Made by a program: the position numbers and the translations under genes. From contig JALSLK010000031.1 of NCBI GenBank assembly GCA_026988355.1, positions 1-59,074 of the forward strand: 59,074 bases of DNA, in the 5' to 3' direction. Each line of letters starts with the position of its first letter. The stretch's first letter is position 1. Source of the stretch: Flavobacteriaceae bacterium. GTDB lineage: Bacteria > Bacteroidota > Bacteroidia > Flavobacteriales > Flavobacteriaceae. Under the pieces are notes generated by a model. The model did no database searches. It worked only from the letters and a program-made list of their open reading frames with translations, and was not told where the DNA came from. This document shows, in pieces, positions 1-7,822 of the stretch.

Positions 1-23
1 AATAGAAAGTTAAAAAAATATAG

Positions 24-221
24 TCAATTACAAAAATAAAACTACAACCTATAGAAAAAGAAAAGCAAAAAGAATGGAAAGATAATTTGGAGTGTAACTC
101 ACAAAACAAAGCGAAACTTTATTTACGAGTAGATGTACATTTTGAGAACTCGATACCAAAATTTAACTTTTATAGCAACAAATTGCAAAATATGACGCCT
201 TTTCAAAAAAACAAAATTTGA
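24..221 (+). pseudogene. Possible 3' remnant of an unidentified gene
   Basis: An open frame runs from just after a TAG at 21-23 to a TGA at 219-221 (65 codons) without a plausible ATG start. The peptide is lysine-rich at first and then mixed (segments QPIEKEKQKEWKDN and AKLYLRVDVHFENSIP). It looks like the end of a decayed or truncated gene rather than a working one. I do not recognise the family. It is followed by a hairpin at 315-345 that could have been its terminator. Confidence 0.2.
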
Positions 222-314
222 CAAAAAATTAAAAAAAGCCAACAATAAAGATATATAACTCTGATTACGTGTAAATTACACTCAGATATATGAAAAAAAT
301 ATTTTTCTAAAGAA

Positions 315-345
315 TGCAAAAAATACCTACAATTAGGTATTTTTT
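315..345. terminator. Bidirectional hairpin, identical to 35633-35663
   Basis: A-run, stem TACCTA / TAGGTA with a four-base loop CAAT, then a T-run. Stem plus A/T tracts reads as a rho-independent terminator on either strand. The same 31 bases recur exactly downstream of dnaE at 35633-35663. It lies 17 bp upstream of a -7 box at 363-370, so a protein-binding role is also possible. Confidence 0.5.
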
Positions 346-362
346 AATACTAACATATCTTA

Positions 363-370
363 TATATTTG
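363..370 (+). promoter_or_regulatory. Bacteroidota -7 box TATATTTG
   Basis: Exact match to TAnnTTTG. No clear TTG (-33) is seen at the usual distance. No protein gene follows on this strand before the terminator at 478-512, so the predicted transcript is short. Confidence 0.4.
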
Positions 371-376
371 TAACAT

Positions 377-512
377 AATTTTATCAAATATTTGTTTTCT
401 ATTTATTTAGAAAAGATTATTTTTTAATTAACAGGGGGAACTACTAATAATAAATCAATGTTTTTTATTAGTATAGGAGCTATCAAGTTTATCTTGATAG
501 CTTCTTTGTTTT
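377..512 (+). ncRNA. Candidate small RNA, about 136 nt
   Basis: The stretch between the -7 box at 363-370 and the terminator at 478-512 has no convincing gene. It contains an internal stem (ACTAATAA near 441-448 with TTATTAGT near 465-472) and a GGGGGAA run at about 434. A 24-codon hydrophobic reading frame (458-532) exists but runs through the terminator and into the opposite gene. The small-RNA call rests only on promoter plus terminator; I cannot assign an RNA family. Confidence 0.28.
478..512 (+). terminator. Rho-independent terminator
   Basis: Perfect 10-bp stem AGCTATCAAG (478-487) / CTTGATAGCT (493-502) with a 5-base loop, followed by a T-rich tract on the + strand. It also sits just past the stop of the opposing gene at 529 and could help end that transcript. 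Confidence 0.65.
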
Positions 513-528
513 ATGTAAATAAATATTT

Positions 529-1437
529 TTAAAATAAACTAAAACGGTAACCAAAAGTGTATGCCGTTTCATGATAAGTAAAGTGTTGTTTTGCAGAATC
601 TATTTTATCGTGTGTAGTTCTAATATCTGGCATATTTATATATCCAACTTTAAAATCTGCCTGTAAATAAAAATGCTTAAAAAAAGTAAGATTCAAACCC
701 ATTTTTGCTGCAAAACCATATCCTGAAAAATGAAATGCATCATGTCTCTCTTTACCTAATAATGTTGTGTTTGTTTTTGGAAGTAATACACCAACATCAA
801 TACCTTCTTCTAAATTAACTTCAAAATTTGGTGTATGAATACCTAATAATTTATTAAAATTATCAAATCTATTTACACCAATAAAAATATAATTTAAACC
901 ATCTGTATGCTCAAATTGTAAAAAATTGGATGACAAATTAATTATCCCATTGTTATAATTGCCATCGTAATTATAAGTAACTTCATCTACCGTATAGTCG
1001 CCAATATTAATAACTCCATCAATTCTAACATCTAAATCTTGTCGCATTACATATTTCATGTGATCCAAACCAATGACAATATTGTAATTATCTTTAAAAA
1101 AATAACCCAATTTTGCATTTGTAGGAGGTAAAGTTAAATCTCCTGGTGAAAAATACTTAATTCCAAAAGGGTTTGGTTTATCTTTTGCCTTAACATCATA
1201 TAAAGTAAAATCGTAATTAGAACCTTTAAAATGAATATCCGATTTTGAATAAAAACTTCGATTCCATCCCCAAGAAGCAAAAAATTGCCCTTTTCGTTTG
1301 TTTATCTTTTTTATAACGGTAGAAAAATCATGCTTTGTTTCTATAATCTCTTGTGCTAAACTAACCTCAATAAATAATAATGCGATTAAAAGCAATATTG
1401 TTTTACTCATTTTAATATTTTTTACAAATTTATTCAT
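529..1437 (-). CDS. Putative outer-membrane beta-barrel protein
   Basis: 302 residues. The N-terminus has a Sec signal (MSKTILLLIALLFIEVSLAQ, from residue 10), so the start may be the second Met at 1410 rather than 1437. The body alternates polar and aromatic residues in short strands (KLGYFFKDNYNIVIGLDH, FFKHFYLQADFKVGYINM) and ends in AYTFGYRFSLF, with a terminal Phe typical of outer-membrane barrels. No enzyme motif is seen. It resembles the many unnamed flavobacterial outer-membrane proteins; substrate unknown. It lies downstream of glmM on the same strand, 54 bp away, and may be cotranscribed or have its own promoter. Confidence 0.7.
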   Translation of the reverse strand: MNKFVKNIKMSKTILLLIALLFIEVSLAQEIIETKHDFSTVIKKINKRKGQFFASWGWNRSFYSKSDIHFKGSNYDFTLYDVKAKDKPNPFGIKYFSPGDLTLPPTNAKLGYFFKDNYNIVIGLDHMKYVMRQDLDVRIDGVINIGDYTVDEVTYNYDGNYNNGIINLSSNFLQFEHTDGLNYIFIGVNRFDNFNKLLGIHTPNFEVNLEEGIDVGVLLPKTNTTLLGKERHDAFHFSGYGFAAKMGLNLTFFKHFYLQADFKVGYINMPDIRTTHDKIDSAKQHFTYHETAYTFGYRFSLF

Positions 1438-1491
1438 TTAGTAATCTATTCTTTATGATAAATATCATTCTATATTTTATTGCCAAAGCAA

Positions 1492-2886
1492 TTACAATCC
1501 TGCAATTTTTGCAATTTGACTTAGCATTTTTTCTGCTAACACATCTGCATTTTTTTGCGAATCACTTTCGGTATATATCCGAATAATAGGCTCTGTATTC
1601 GATTTTCGAAGATGTACCCATTCCTTTTCAAAATCTATTTTTACACCGTCAATGGTAGAAATTTTTTCTTTCTTATATATTTTTTCTACTTCTTGTAAAA
1701 TCTCTTCTACATTTATTTGTGGCGTTAATTGAATTTTATTTTTACTCATAAAATAACTCGGATAAGAATCTCTAAGCGTTTTACAAGACATATTACTTGT
1801 CGCTAAATGACTTAAAAACAAAGCTACTCCAACCAGAGAATCTCTTCCATAATGTGATGCTGGATAAATAATTCCTCCATTACCTTCTCCTCCAATAATT
1901 GCATTATTATCTTTCATTAGCTGTACAACATTCACTTCTCCAACAGCACTAGCTTGATACTTTCCGTTATGTTTCTTTGTAACATCACTCAATGCTCTTG
2001 AAGAAGATAAGTTGGAAACTGTATTTCCACTAGTATGCGACAATACATAATCTGCACAAGCAACTAAAGTATATTCTTCACCAAACATAGAACCATCTTC
2101 ACTAACTAAAGCCAAACGATCTACATCTGGATCTACAACAATTCCTAAATCTGCTTTTTCTTGTACAACTAATTTTGAAATTTCTGTTAAATTTTCTGCT
2201 AATGGCTCTGGATTATGTGGAAACTGTCCATTTGGCTCACAATATAGTTTTACGCATTCTACACCTAATGCATCTAACAATAAAGGAATTGCGATTCCTC
2301 CAGTAGAATTTACTGCATCTACAACCACTTTAAAATTCGCTTTTTTAATAGCTTCTACATTTACTAAATCTAACTTTAAAACTTCGGCAACATGAATATT
2401 CATATACTTTTTATTCTTCGAGTAAGAACCTAAATCATCTACCTCAGCAAACACACAAGTATCATTTTCTGCTATTTCTAGAATCGCTTTACCTTGTTTA
2501 TCGTTTAAAAATTCTCCTTTATGGTTTAGTAATTTTAACGCATTCCATTGTTTGGGATTATGCGAAGCGGTTAATATGATACCTCCATCTGCTTTTTCTA
2601 AAGGCACAGCAATCTCTACGGTTGGCGTTGTAGAAAGCCCTAGATCAATTACATCAATACCTAAACCAACCAAAGTATTTGCGACCAAACTACTTACCAT
2701 TTTACCAGAAATTCGTGCATCTCGCCCAATAACAACCGTTAATTTTTTACCTTTATTTTTTGACTCATTTATTAAAAAATAGCCGTAAGCTGAAGCAAAT
2801 TTTACTACATCGATTGGTGTTAGGTTGTCGCTAACCTTTCCTCCTATTGTTCCTCTAATTCCTGAAATTGATTTTATTAATGCCAT
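1492..2886 (-). CDS. glmM: Phosphoglucosamine mutase (alpha-D-phosphohexomutase)
   Basis: 464 residues, full length for the family. It interconverts glucosamine-6-phosphate and glucosamine-1-phosphate, feeding UDP-GlcNAc for peptidoglycan and LPS. The phosphoserine loop is TASHNP with Ser108, the metal loop is DPDVDR at 252-257, the sugar loop is GEGNGG at 333-338, and the C-terminal phosphate-binding loop is RKSNTEP. The GEGNGG loop is also seen in phosphomannomutase/phosphoglucomutase relatives, so the substrate is inferred. A -7 box lies about 20 bp upstream of the ATG. Confidence 0.93.
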   Translation of the reverse strand: MALIKSISGIRGTIGGKVSDNLTPIDVVKFASAYGYFLINESKNKGKKLTVVIGRDARISGKMVSSLVANTLVGLGIDVIDLGLSTTPTVEIAVPLEKADGGIILTASHNPKQWNALKLLNHKGEFLNDKQGKAILEIAENDTCVFAEVDDLGSYSKNKKYMNIHVAEVLKLDLVNVEAIKKANFKVVVDAVNSTGGIAIPLLLDALGVECVKLYCEPNGQFPHNPEPLAENLTEISKLVVQEKADLGIVVDPDVDRLALVSEDGSMFGEEYTLVACADYVLSHTSGNTVSNLSSSRALSDVTKKHNGKYQASAVGEVNVVQLMKDNNAIIGGEGNGGIIYPASHYGRDSLVGVALFLSHLATSNMSCKTLRDSYPSYFMSKNKIQLTPQINVEEILQEVEKIYKKEKISTIDGVKIDFEKEWVHLRKSNTEPIIRIYTESDSQKNADVLAEKMLSQIAKIAGL

Positions 2887-2906
2887 TTTTCTATTTTTTT
2901 AACGTG

Positions 2907-2914
2907 CAAATTTA
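2907..2914 (-). promoter_or_regulatory. -7 box of glmM (TAAATTTG)
   Basis: TAnnTTTG on the minus strand, 20 bp before the glmM start codon, giving a predicted leader of about 15 nt. Confidence 0.5.
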
Positions 2915-3050
2915 ATATTTATAATCCGTTTTCACTTTAAATTATAAAGGATTTCATTCTAAAGGAACAATTTTAACTCTTTTGTCTTACTTATTGTTAA
3001 AAAACTATTAAACGTTTAAAATCCGAATCCAATAAACAAAATATATTCCT

Positions 3051-3058
3051 TAATTTTG
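3051..3058 (+). promoter_or_regulatory. -7 box of the OstA-like gene (TAATTTTG)
   Basis: Matches TAnnTTTG and ends 17 bp before the TTG start codon at 3076. The short predicted leader (about 10 nt) supports that start. Confidence 0.5.
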
Positions 3059-3075
3059 CATAAAACATTTTTCCA

Positions 3076-4692
3076 TTGAAAAAACAAATCTTTTTGATCT
3101 TTATATTAAGTATTTCTGTAATTGGATTTTCTCAAAAAAAAATAGCTATTAAAAATGCAGATTATTTAGATGTGGATAAAGAAAAATATCCAGGAGCTAC
3201 CATTGGTTTAGGAAATGTATTTGTTGAAGTTGATGGCGCTACGTTAACCTGTAAAAAAGCAATTTTATATGAAAAAGACAATTATTTACAAGCGGTTGGC
3301 GACGTGGTTTTAAATCAAGGAGATACCATTATACAGACTAGTAAATATATTGAATATGATGGGCAAACAAAACAATCTTTATCTTGGGGAGATGTGGTTT
3401 TAAAAAACCAAACCATGACGCTTAAGACAGATACTTTGCATTTTGATAGAGTTGCTCAACAATTGTATTACCAAAACGGAGCAACCATTGAAGACGATAC
3501 CAACCTTTTAGAAAGTAAAATTGGAAATTATTTTTTAAATGAAGATAAGTTTCAAGCAGAAAATGATGTGGTAATTACCAATCCAGATTATGTTCTAAAA
3601 TCCAATCATCTAGATTATTATACCGATACTGGCAAAGCGTATTTGTATGGAAAAACCACCATCAAAGGAAAGGAAAGTTTTATCTATGCCGAAAAAGGAT
3701 TTTACGACACCAAAGCAGATATTTCGCACTTTAACAAAAATGCCTATATTCTTTATAAAGATAGACGCATTGATGGAGATAGTTTGTATTACGATCGTAA
3801 AAAAGGATTTGCCTCTGCTACGAATAATATTGTCATGACAGATACAGTTAATAATACCATTTTAAAAGGACATTATGCAGAATATTATCAACATAAAGAT
3901 TCTGCTTTTGTTGTTAATCGTGCTGTTGCAATTACTAAAACAGAAAAAGATTCTATCTATATTCATGGAGATACTTTATTATTTACTGGAAAACCAGACC
4001 ATCGAATTGTAAGAGCATACCATCGTGTAAAATTTTTTAAATCCGATATGAGTGGTAAATGTGATTCGTTATATTCTAACCAAGCTAATGGCATTTTAAA
4101 AATGTTTCAAAAACCTATTCTTTGGACTGAAAACGGTCAAATTACAGGAAAATACATTCATATTTTAAGCAATACTAAAACGGAAAAAATGGATAGTTTA
4201 AAGGTTTTAGAAGATGCTTTTTTAATTCAAAAAGATAGTATTGACGGTTTTAATCAAATTAAAGGCAGAAATATGTTTGCTAAATTTGATAATAATGAGA
4301 TTAAAACAATCGACTTTATTGGTAATGGCGAAATTTTATATTTTGTTAGAGAAGATACTAAAGAAAAAGAGCTTTTTGGTATTTCAAAAACAACTTGTAG
4401 TAAATTTCATGTTACTTTTACGAATAAAGAAATTAGTAAAATACGTTTTTTTACTAACGAAGAAGGTAAGACATATCCTCCATCAGAATTGCCAGAAAAT
4501 GCTAGAAAATTACGCAATTTTATTTGGCGAGAAGATGAACGTCCTAAAACAAAAGAAGCTATTTTTAGTAAAGATACGGAGCTACCTAAAATTTCTAAAC
4601 AAAAAGAAAAGTTAAACTTAAAAAAAGAATTTAAAAATTCAAATCAAATAGAAAAGGAAAATTCCAAAGACTCTTCTCCTAACGATAATTAA
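3076..4692 (+). CDS. OstA-like (LptA-type) periplasmic protein
   Basis: 538 residues. An N-terminal signal peptide (KKQIFLIFILSISVIGFSQ) is followed by repeated short beta strands of OstA/LptA type, for example GATLTCKKAILYEKDNYLQAVGDVVLNQGDT, continuing as a beta-jellyroll ladder through about residue 430 and ending in a charged K/E/S-rich tail. The LptA family carries lipopolysaccharide across the periplasm; Bacteroidota have this longer OstA-like form, and a role in LPS transport is inferred. The start codon is TTG, supported by the signal peptide beginning there and by the -7 box just upstream. It is divergent from glmM. Confidence 0.85.
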   Translation: MKKQIFLIFILSISVIGFSQKKIAIKNADYLDVDKEKYPGATIGLGNVFVEVDGATLTCKKAILYEKDNYLQAVGDVVLNQGDTIIQTSKYIEYDGQTKQSLSWGDVVLKNQTMTLKTDTLHFDRVAQQLYYQNGATIEDDTNLLESKIGNYFLNEDKFQAENDVVITNPDYVLKSNHLDYYTDTGKAYLYGKTTIKGKESFIYAEKGFYDTKADISHFNKNAYILYKDRRIDGDSLYYDRKKGFASATNNIVMTDTVNNTILKGHYAEYYQHKDSAFVVNRAVAITKTEKDSIYIHGDTLLFTGKPDHRIVRAYHRVKFFKSDMSGKCDSLYSNQANGILKMFQKPILWTENGQITGKYIHILSNTKTEKMDSLKVLEDAFLIQKDSIDGFNQIKGRNMFAKFDNNEIKTIDFIGNGEILYFVREDTKEKELFGISKTTCSKFHVTFTNKEISKIRFFTNEEGKTYPPSELPENARKLRNFIWREDERPKTKEAIFSKDTELPKISKQKEKLNLKKEFKNSNQIEKENSKDSSPNDN

Positions 4693-4696
4693 TAGC

Positions 4697-5515
4697 TTAC
4701 TTCTTAAATATTTTTTCAAAAGCATCGTACGCTGCTATATGAAGTACATCGCCATGATTTTGTTTTTCAAAAAAATTAAAATACAAATTGGTATTCTTCT
4801 TTTTAATCTTTTTTAACTTTTCGTATAATGCCTTTGCTTCACGTTCCATTATTTTTCCCTCTTTCCCAACTCCTATATAGATTGATTTTTTTGTTGTATA
4901 TAAAGTTGGTTCAAATCCTAATAAGGATTCTTCATTCCACCACAAACTTGGACTAATAATCACATAATTATCAAATAAATCTGGTTTTTTTAATAAAATT
5001 TCGGTTGCTAAAAGCCCTCCTAAAGACTGTCCAATAAGTGTTTTTGATTCTGTACAATTGTAATTCTTTGCAATAAAAGGTTGTAATTCTTTTTCTATAA
5101 ATGCAATAAAATTTGCCGATTTTCCTGTGGTTGGAAACTCTTTTAGATGTTCCTTTACACTTGTTGGAAATGTAAAATCTCGCTTTCTATCTACATTTGC
5201 AATTCCTACTACAATGGTTTCAGGTAAAATATTAATCCACGAAAAGGAACCAAACTGTACCAAACCTGAAATATGTATAAAATCTTCGTCTATAGATCCA
5301 TCTAACAGATAAATTACTGGATATTTTTTTATGCTATCTTTAAAATATCCAACTGGTAAATAAATATTTAATATTCTTTTTTCATTAAGTAATTTAGATT
5401 CAATTTCAATTTTATCGCCAATGGTTAATTTACTTTTACTTAAAACTTCTGTTTGCGCCATTACAGAATTACTAAAAACAAGTAGTAATAGTATTTTTAT
5501 AACTTTTTGAATCAT
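4697..5515 (-). CDS. Putative esterase (alpha/beta hydrolase, Fes/IroE-like)
   Basis: 272 residues with an N-terminal signal peptide (LLLLVFSNSVMAQ). A typical putative-esterase core follows: KRILNIYLPVGYFKDSIKKYPVIYLLDG, the nucleophile elbow GQSLGGLLA (Ser about residue 164), ISPSLWWNEES, and a C-terminal catalytic His in KQNHGDVLH. The family includes enterobactin esterases and acyl-transferases; the natural substrate here is not evident. Convergent with the OstA-like gene, with stops 4 bp apart. Confidence 0.83.
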   Translation of the reverse strand: MIQKVIKILLLLVFSNSVMAQTEVLSKSKLTIGDKIEIESKLLNEKRILNIYLPVGYFKDSIKKYPVIYLLDGSIDEDFIHISGLVQFGSFSWINILPETIVVGIANVDRKRDFTFPTSVKEHLKEFPTTGKSANFIAFIEKELQPFIAKNYNCTESKTLIGQSLGGLLATEILLKKPDLFDNYVIISPSLWWNEESLLGFEPTLYTTKKSIYIGVGKEGKIMEREAKALYEKLKKIKKKNTNLYFNFFEKQNHGDVLHIAAYDAFEKIFKK

Positions 5516-5582
5516 ATTAAATTGTTTTTTTGCAAGATATGTTTTATACCTTGATATTTCAAAAAATAATCGTTTAAATTCT

Positions 5583-5590
5583 TATTTTTG
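5583..5590 (+). promoter_or_regulatory. -7 box of the aminotransferase gene (TATTTTTG)
   Basis: TAnnTTTG ending 18 bp before the TTG start at 5609, the same short-leader, TTG-start arrangement as the OstA-like gene. Confidence 0.5.
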
Positions 5591-5608
5591 CACTCTAAAT
5601 AATACCTC

Positions 5609-6784
5609 TTGAAAAAAGACTTTTTTAAATACCAAGCACAAACTACAAATACACCTTTAGCTATTGAAATTTCTCATGCAAAAGGTTCGTATGTTTTTGA
5701 TTCTAAAGACAAAAAATATTTAGACTTTATTGCTGGTGTTTCTGCCAATACTTTAGGTCACAATCATCCAAAAATAAACCATGCCATAAAAAAGCAAGTT
5801 GATAAATATTTACATGTAATGGTTTATGGCGAGTTTATCCAAGAAAAGCCGATTGCTTTAGCAAAACTTTTAATCGATAATTTACCAGATAATCTCAACC
5901 AAATTTATTTGGTAAATTCTGGTACAGAAGCTACCGAAGGTGCTTTAAAATTGGCAAAACGTGTTACGAATCGTAGTGAAATGATTGCTGCAAAATTTTC
6001 GTATCACGGCAATACACAAGGATCTATGAGTGTTTGTGGCGCCGAAGAACAAAATCGTGCTTTTAGACCTCTTTTACCGAATGTTAAATTTATTACATTT
6101 AATAATTTTGATGATATTACTAAAATTACTACCAAAACGGCTTGTGTTATTTTAGAAACCATTCAAGGTGGTGCTGGATTTATTCTTCCTAAAACAAAAT
6201 ATCTCCAAAAAATAAAAGAACGCTGCCAAAATGTTGGCGCGCTACTTATTCTAGATGAAATCCAAAGCGGTATTGGTAGAACTGGCAAATTATATGAATT
6301 TATGAATCATAATGTGGTTCCAGATATTATCGTTACTGGTAAAGGTTTGGGTGGAGGGTTACCAATTGGTGCTTTTATTGCTTCTGTTGAAATGATGTCG
6401 CAACTAAAAGAAAATCCGAAATTAGGGCATATTACTACTTTTGGTGGCAATCCGTTAATTGCTGCTTCTGCTTTGGCCACTTTACAAGAAGTTTTACAAA
6501 CAAATCTAATGGATGATGCTCTAAAAAAAGAAAAACTATTCCGTAAATTGTTAATACATCCAAAAATTAAAGAAATTCGTGGTAAAGGTCTTATGCTTGC
6601 TTTAATAGTAGAATCTCCAGAACTTGCTAGTAATGTTATTTTAAAATCTTTGGACAAAGGCTTGCTTCTATTTTGGTTACTTTTTGAAGGTAAAGCTATT
6701 CGTATTACGCCTCCTTTAACTATTTCGGAACAAGAAATTAATGATGGCTGTAAGATTATTTTGGATGTTTTGAATCAACTTTAG
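5609..6784 (+). CDS. Class III (PLP) aminotransferase
   Basis: 391 residues, the length of acetylornithine/ornithine-type aminotransferases. It shows the fold-type I class III pattern: GHNHPKIN, NSGTEATEGALKLAKR, FSYHGNTQGSMS, LILDEIQSGIGRTG with the pyridine-contacting Asp, and the PLP lysine in VTGKGLGGGLPIGAF (about residue 244). Start codon is TTG, supported by the -7 box and by family alignment from the first residues. No arginine-pathway neighbours are present, so the substrate (acetylornithine, 4-aminobutyrate or other) is unresolved. Confidence 0.88.
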   Translation: MKKDFFKYQAQTTNTPLAIEISHAKGSYVFDSKDKKYLDFIAGVSANTLGHNHPKINHAIKKQVDKYLHVMVYGEFIQEKPIALAKLLIDNLPDNLNQIYLVNSGTEATEGALKLAKRVTNRSEMIAAKFSYHGNTQGSMSVCGAEEQNRAFRPLLPNVKFITFNNFDDITKITTKTACVILETIQGGAGFILPKTKYLQKIKERCQNVGALLILDEIQSGIGRTGKLYEFMNHNVVPDIIVTGKGLGGGLPIGAFIASVEMMSQLKENPKLGHITTFGGNPLIAASALATLQEVLQTNLMDDALKKEKLFRKLLIHPKIKEIRGKGLMLALIVESPELASNVILKSLDKGLLLFWLLFEGKAIRITPPLTISEQEINDGCKIILDVLNQL

Positions 6785-6893
6785 TTTAAATTTTCAATAA
6801 AATTGTTTACATTTTAATTATTACTAAAACACTTATTCATTAGCTGATATTTTACTCTTTAAATATTACAATATAAAAAAACAAATTTTATTA

Positions 6894-6942
6894 GGAATGT
6901 TCGTTCCGTTATTTATATATTTGCAAGCGGAACGAACGTTCT
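6894..6942. promoter_or_regulatory. Promoter with two TetR-type operators
   Basis: Two GGAA-N6-TTCC-like sites, GGAATGTTCGTTCC at 6894-6907 and GGAACGAACGTTCT at 6929-6942, form a large inverted repeat (14-bp arms, one mismatch). The -7 box TATATTTG (6916-6923) lies in the spacer. Repressor bound to either arm would block the promoter of the ABM lipoprotein gene. The same site recurs before the downstream tetR gene, which makes that TetR the likely ligand. Confidence 0.7.
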
Positions 6943-6971
6943 GATATTTATTAATAATTAAAATATACACA

Positions 6972-7736
6972 ATGAAAAAAAACAATTTATTAGCACTACT
7001 ATTATTTGTAATTATAGGATTATCGTCTTGTAAAGATGATATTAAAGAAACAACTGTAGTAGAAAAAAAAATACAACTAATTGCCAATCCAAATTTATTG
7101 ACGGTAATTAATATTATGAAACCAGATTCAAATAATAAAGATAATGTACTTACTTTATTAAAAGAAGGGATTAATGAAACAATGCGTAAGCAACATGGTT
7201 ATATATCTTCAAACGTACATAGTAGTTTGGATAATGAATATATCATAAACTATTCGCAATGGAAAACAGGAGAGGATTTACAAGCTGCTGGAGAACTAGT
7301 AGGTTCTGGCGGAGCTCCAAAAATGGCACAAGCATTCTCGTTAAGCAGTCCAGATTATCATCCATTTCAAGTTACTGCTCAATATAAATCGAATAGTAAT
7401 AAAAAAGTCTATATTGATTATAAGAATGATGTATTAACTATCGTAAATATTTTAAAACCAATTGATGGTGTTAGTCAAGCAGAATTAGCGGAATTATTAA
7501 AGGTTGCATTAGCAGATGAATTAGTTACACAAGAAGGGTTTATTTCTTCTACTGTTCACGAAAGTATGGACAATGATTATATCGTTAATTATTCTCAATG
7601 GACAAATTCAGACGCATTAAATACGATGGTTGCTCGTTTACAATCTGGTAATGCTCCTAAATTAGGTCTTGCATTTAGTAATGCTACTCCTGATTTTCAT
7701 CCGTTTACAATAGTTAGTAGCCATTTTGCAAACTAA
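6972..7736 (+). CDS. Lipoprotein with two antibiotic-biosynthesis-monooxygenase-like domains
   Basis: 254 residues. The lipobox LSSC (Cys20) predicts a membrane lipoprotein. Two homologous halves follow, about 40-133 and 145-250. Each starts LTVINIMKP / LTIVNILKP, then HGYISSNVH / EGFISSTVH, then NYSQW, and ends DYHPF / DFHPF, a clear internal duplication of the ABM ferredoxin-like fold. ABM proteins are cofactor-free oxygenases or small-molecule binders, usually cytoplasmic dimers; tandem domains could form an internal dimer. Lipidation of an ABM domain is unusual. It precedes tetR and shares its operator, so it probably responds to a small ligand sensed by that TetR. Confidence 0.8.
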   Translation: MKKNNLLALLLFVIIGLSSCKDDIKETTVVEKKIQLIANPNLLTVINIMKPDSNNKDNVLTLLKEGINETMRKQHGYISSNVHSSLDNEYIINYSQWKTGEDLQAAGELVGSGGAPKMAQAFSLSSPDYHPFQVTAQYKSNSNKKVYIDYKNDVLTIVNILKPIDGVSQAELAELLKVALADELVTQEGFISSTVHESMDNDYIVNYSQWTNSDALNTMVARLQSGNAPKLGLAFSNATPDFHPFTIVSSHFAN

Positions 7737-7749
7737 TTTTTTAATTACA

Positions 7750-7782
7750 TTTGGAATTATCGTTCCGATTATAGTATCTTTG
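7750..7782 (+). promoter_or_regulatory. tetR promoter with overlapping operator
   Basis: TTTG (7750-7753), a 21-bp spacer and TATCTTTG (7775-7782) make a good -33/-7 promoter. The operator GGAATTATCGTTCC (7753-7766) fills the spacer and matches the sites before the ABM gene, which predicts autorepression. Confidence 0.65.
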
Positions 7783-7810
7783 AAGGACAGTTTTAATACT
7801 GTCCTTTTTT
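7783..7810 (+). terminator. Terminator of the ABM gene, overlapping the tetR start point
   Basis: Perfect 9-bp stem AAGGACAGT (7783-7791) / ACTGTCCTT (7798-7806) with a T-run. It begins at the base after the tetR -7 box, so RNA starting there would lack most of the left arm and should read through, while RNA from the ABM gene should terminate. Confidence 0.6.
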
Positions 7811-7822
7811 AAGTTAAAAAAT

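Noticed and set aside
458..532. 24-codon hydrophobic peptide gene
   Set aside because: It runs through a perfect terminator stem and into the convergent gene; only the frame supports it.
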